From the NCBI RefSeq assembly GCF_051535235.1, contig NZ_JBPPLZ010000003.1, forward strand, positions 248,001-312,000: 64,000 nt of DNA, read 5' to 3'. The notes beneath the pieces are model-generated. The model did no database searches, had not been told where the DNA came from, and was given only the letters and a program-made list of their open reading frames with translations. Below are positions 63,558 to 64,000 of this stretch, one piece after another (within the stretch, counting starts at the first letter, position 1; each line of letters opens with the position of its first letter). A program made the translations under genes and the position numbers. This stretch comes from Nitrobacter sp051535235. Its GTDB lineage: Bacteria; Pseudomonadota; Alphaproteobacteria; Rhizobiales; Xanthobacteraceae.

Positions 63558-64000
63558 TGCATCGCTATCGGTCCCATACCTGCGGCGCGCTCCGCGACAG
63601 CCACATTGACCAGACGGTCCGCCTGTCCGGCTGGTGCCACCGCATTCGCGACCATGGCGGGGTGTTGTTCATCGACCTGCGCGACCACTACGGGCTCACC
63701 CAATGCGTGGCTGATCCGGATTCGCCCGCCTTCGCGCAGGCCGAGAAGCTGCGCTCGGAATGGGTGGTCCGGATCGACGGCAAGGCACGCCGCCGCCCTG
63801 CCGGTACCGAGAACCCGGAACTGCCGACCGGCGACGTCGAGGTCTATGTCACCGAGATTGAGGTGCTGGGCCCGGCCGGCGAACTGCCGCTGCCGGTATT
63901 CGGCGAGCAGGAATATCCAGAAGACATAAGGCTTAAGTACCGTTTTCTCGACCTTCGTCGGGAGAAGCTGCACCAGAACATCATGACCCGCGGCGCCATC
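63558..64000 (+). CDS. aspS: Aspartyl-tRNA synthetase (5' part)
   Basis: First 147 codons; the gene runs off the right edge. Start ATG 63558 with AGGA 7 bases upstream. MHRYRSHTCGALRDSHIDQT and VRLSGWCHRIRDHGGVLFID form the OB-fold anticodon-binding domain, followed by LRDHYGLTQCV and PVFGEQEYPEDIRLKYRFLD leading into class II motif 1. In alphaproteobacteria lacking Asn-tRNA synthetase this enzyme is often non-discriminating, which cannot be judged here. Confidence 0.96.

Overview
The window is a GC-rich chromosomal segment of an alphaproteobacterium. Gene content points to the Hyphomicrobiales, most likely the Bradyrhizobium/Rhodopseudomonas/Nitrobacter group (Nitrobacteraceae): a sufB-C-D-S-T-A run, a class I PHA synthase, a GlpX-type fructose bisphosphatase, an NDUFS4-like complex I accessory protein, a DnaA-like HdaA, a double cold-shock-domain gene beside a DUF192 gene, and several small secreted or membrane proteins typical of that group. 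The genus cannot be fixed by eye. I see no IS element, prophage or CRISPR array.

Layout. 1-4760 is the SUF iron-sulfur assembly operon (end of sufB to sufA). 4924-14173 holds a diguanylate cyclase, an RhlE-type helicase, an FAD monooxygenase, a MAPEG protein, parE, a DedA protein and argC. 14374-18084 holds an internally duplicated membrane protein, a microprotein, phaC and a small lipoprotein. 18545-24321 is metabolic and repair: aminotransferase, hom, glpX, recJ. 24534-30398 is an EF-P module: efp with two wall hydrolases behind it, and divergently epmA-epmB, which make the EF-P lysine modification.

30556-45064 is different: sparse, rich in short orphan genes (secreted, Tyr/Gly-rich, collagen-like, crystallin-like, HTH, Zn-ribbon), with two tRNA genes, many degenerate palindromic repeats, one frameshifted microprotein gene, a candidate small RNA, and a terminator-bounded 46-codon ORF whose leader arm can pair with its terminator arm. 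From 45539 the core genome resumes: NodU-type carbamoyltransferase, NDUFS4-like protein, methylcrotonyl-CoA carboxylase pair, ndk, TerC, cspA, purM-purN, a CDP-alcohol phosphatidyltransferase, hdaA, ppk-ppx, a solitary Rieske protein gene, rnd, and the start of aspS.

No multi-gene defence or biosynthetic system is obvious. The items most worth a second look are the structured small-ORF locus at 43313-43878, the hairpin-rich candidate sRNA near 33.7 kb with a perfect CtrA-type box upstream, the solitary Rieske gene, the one-domain crystallin-like protein, the porin-signature microprotein, and two families of dispersed inverted-repeat elements.
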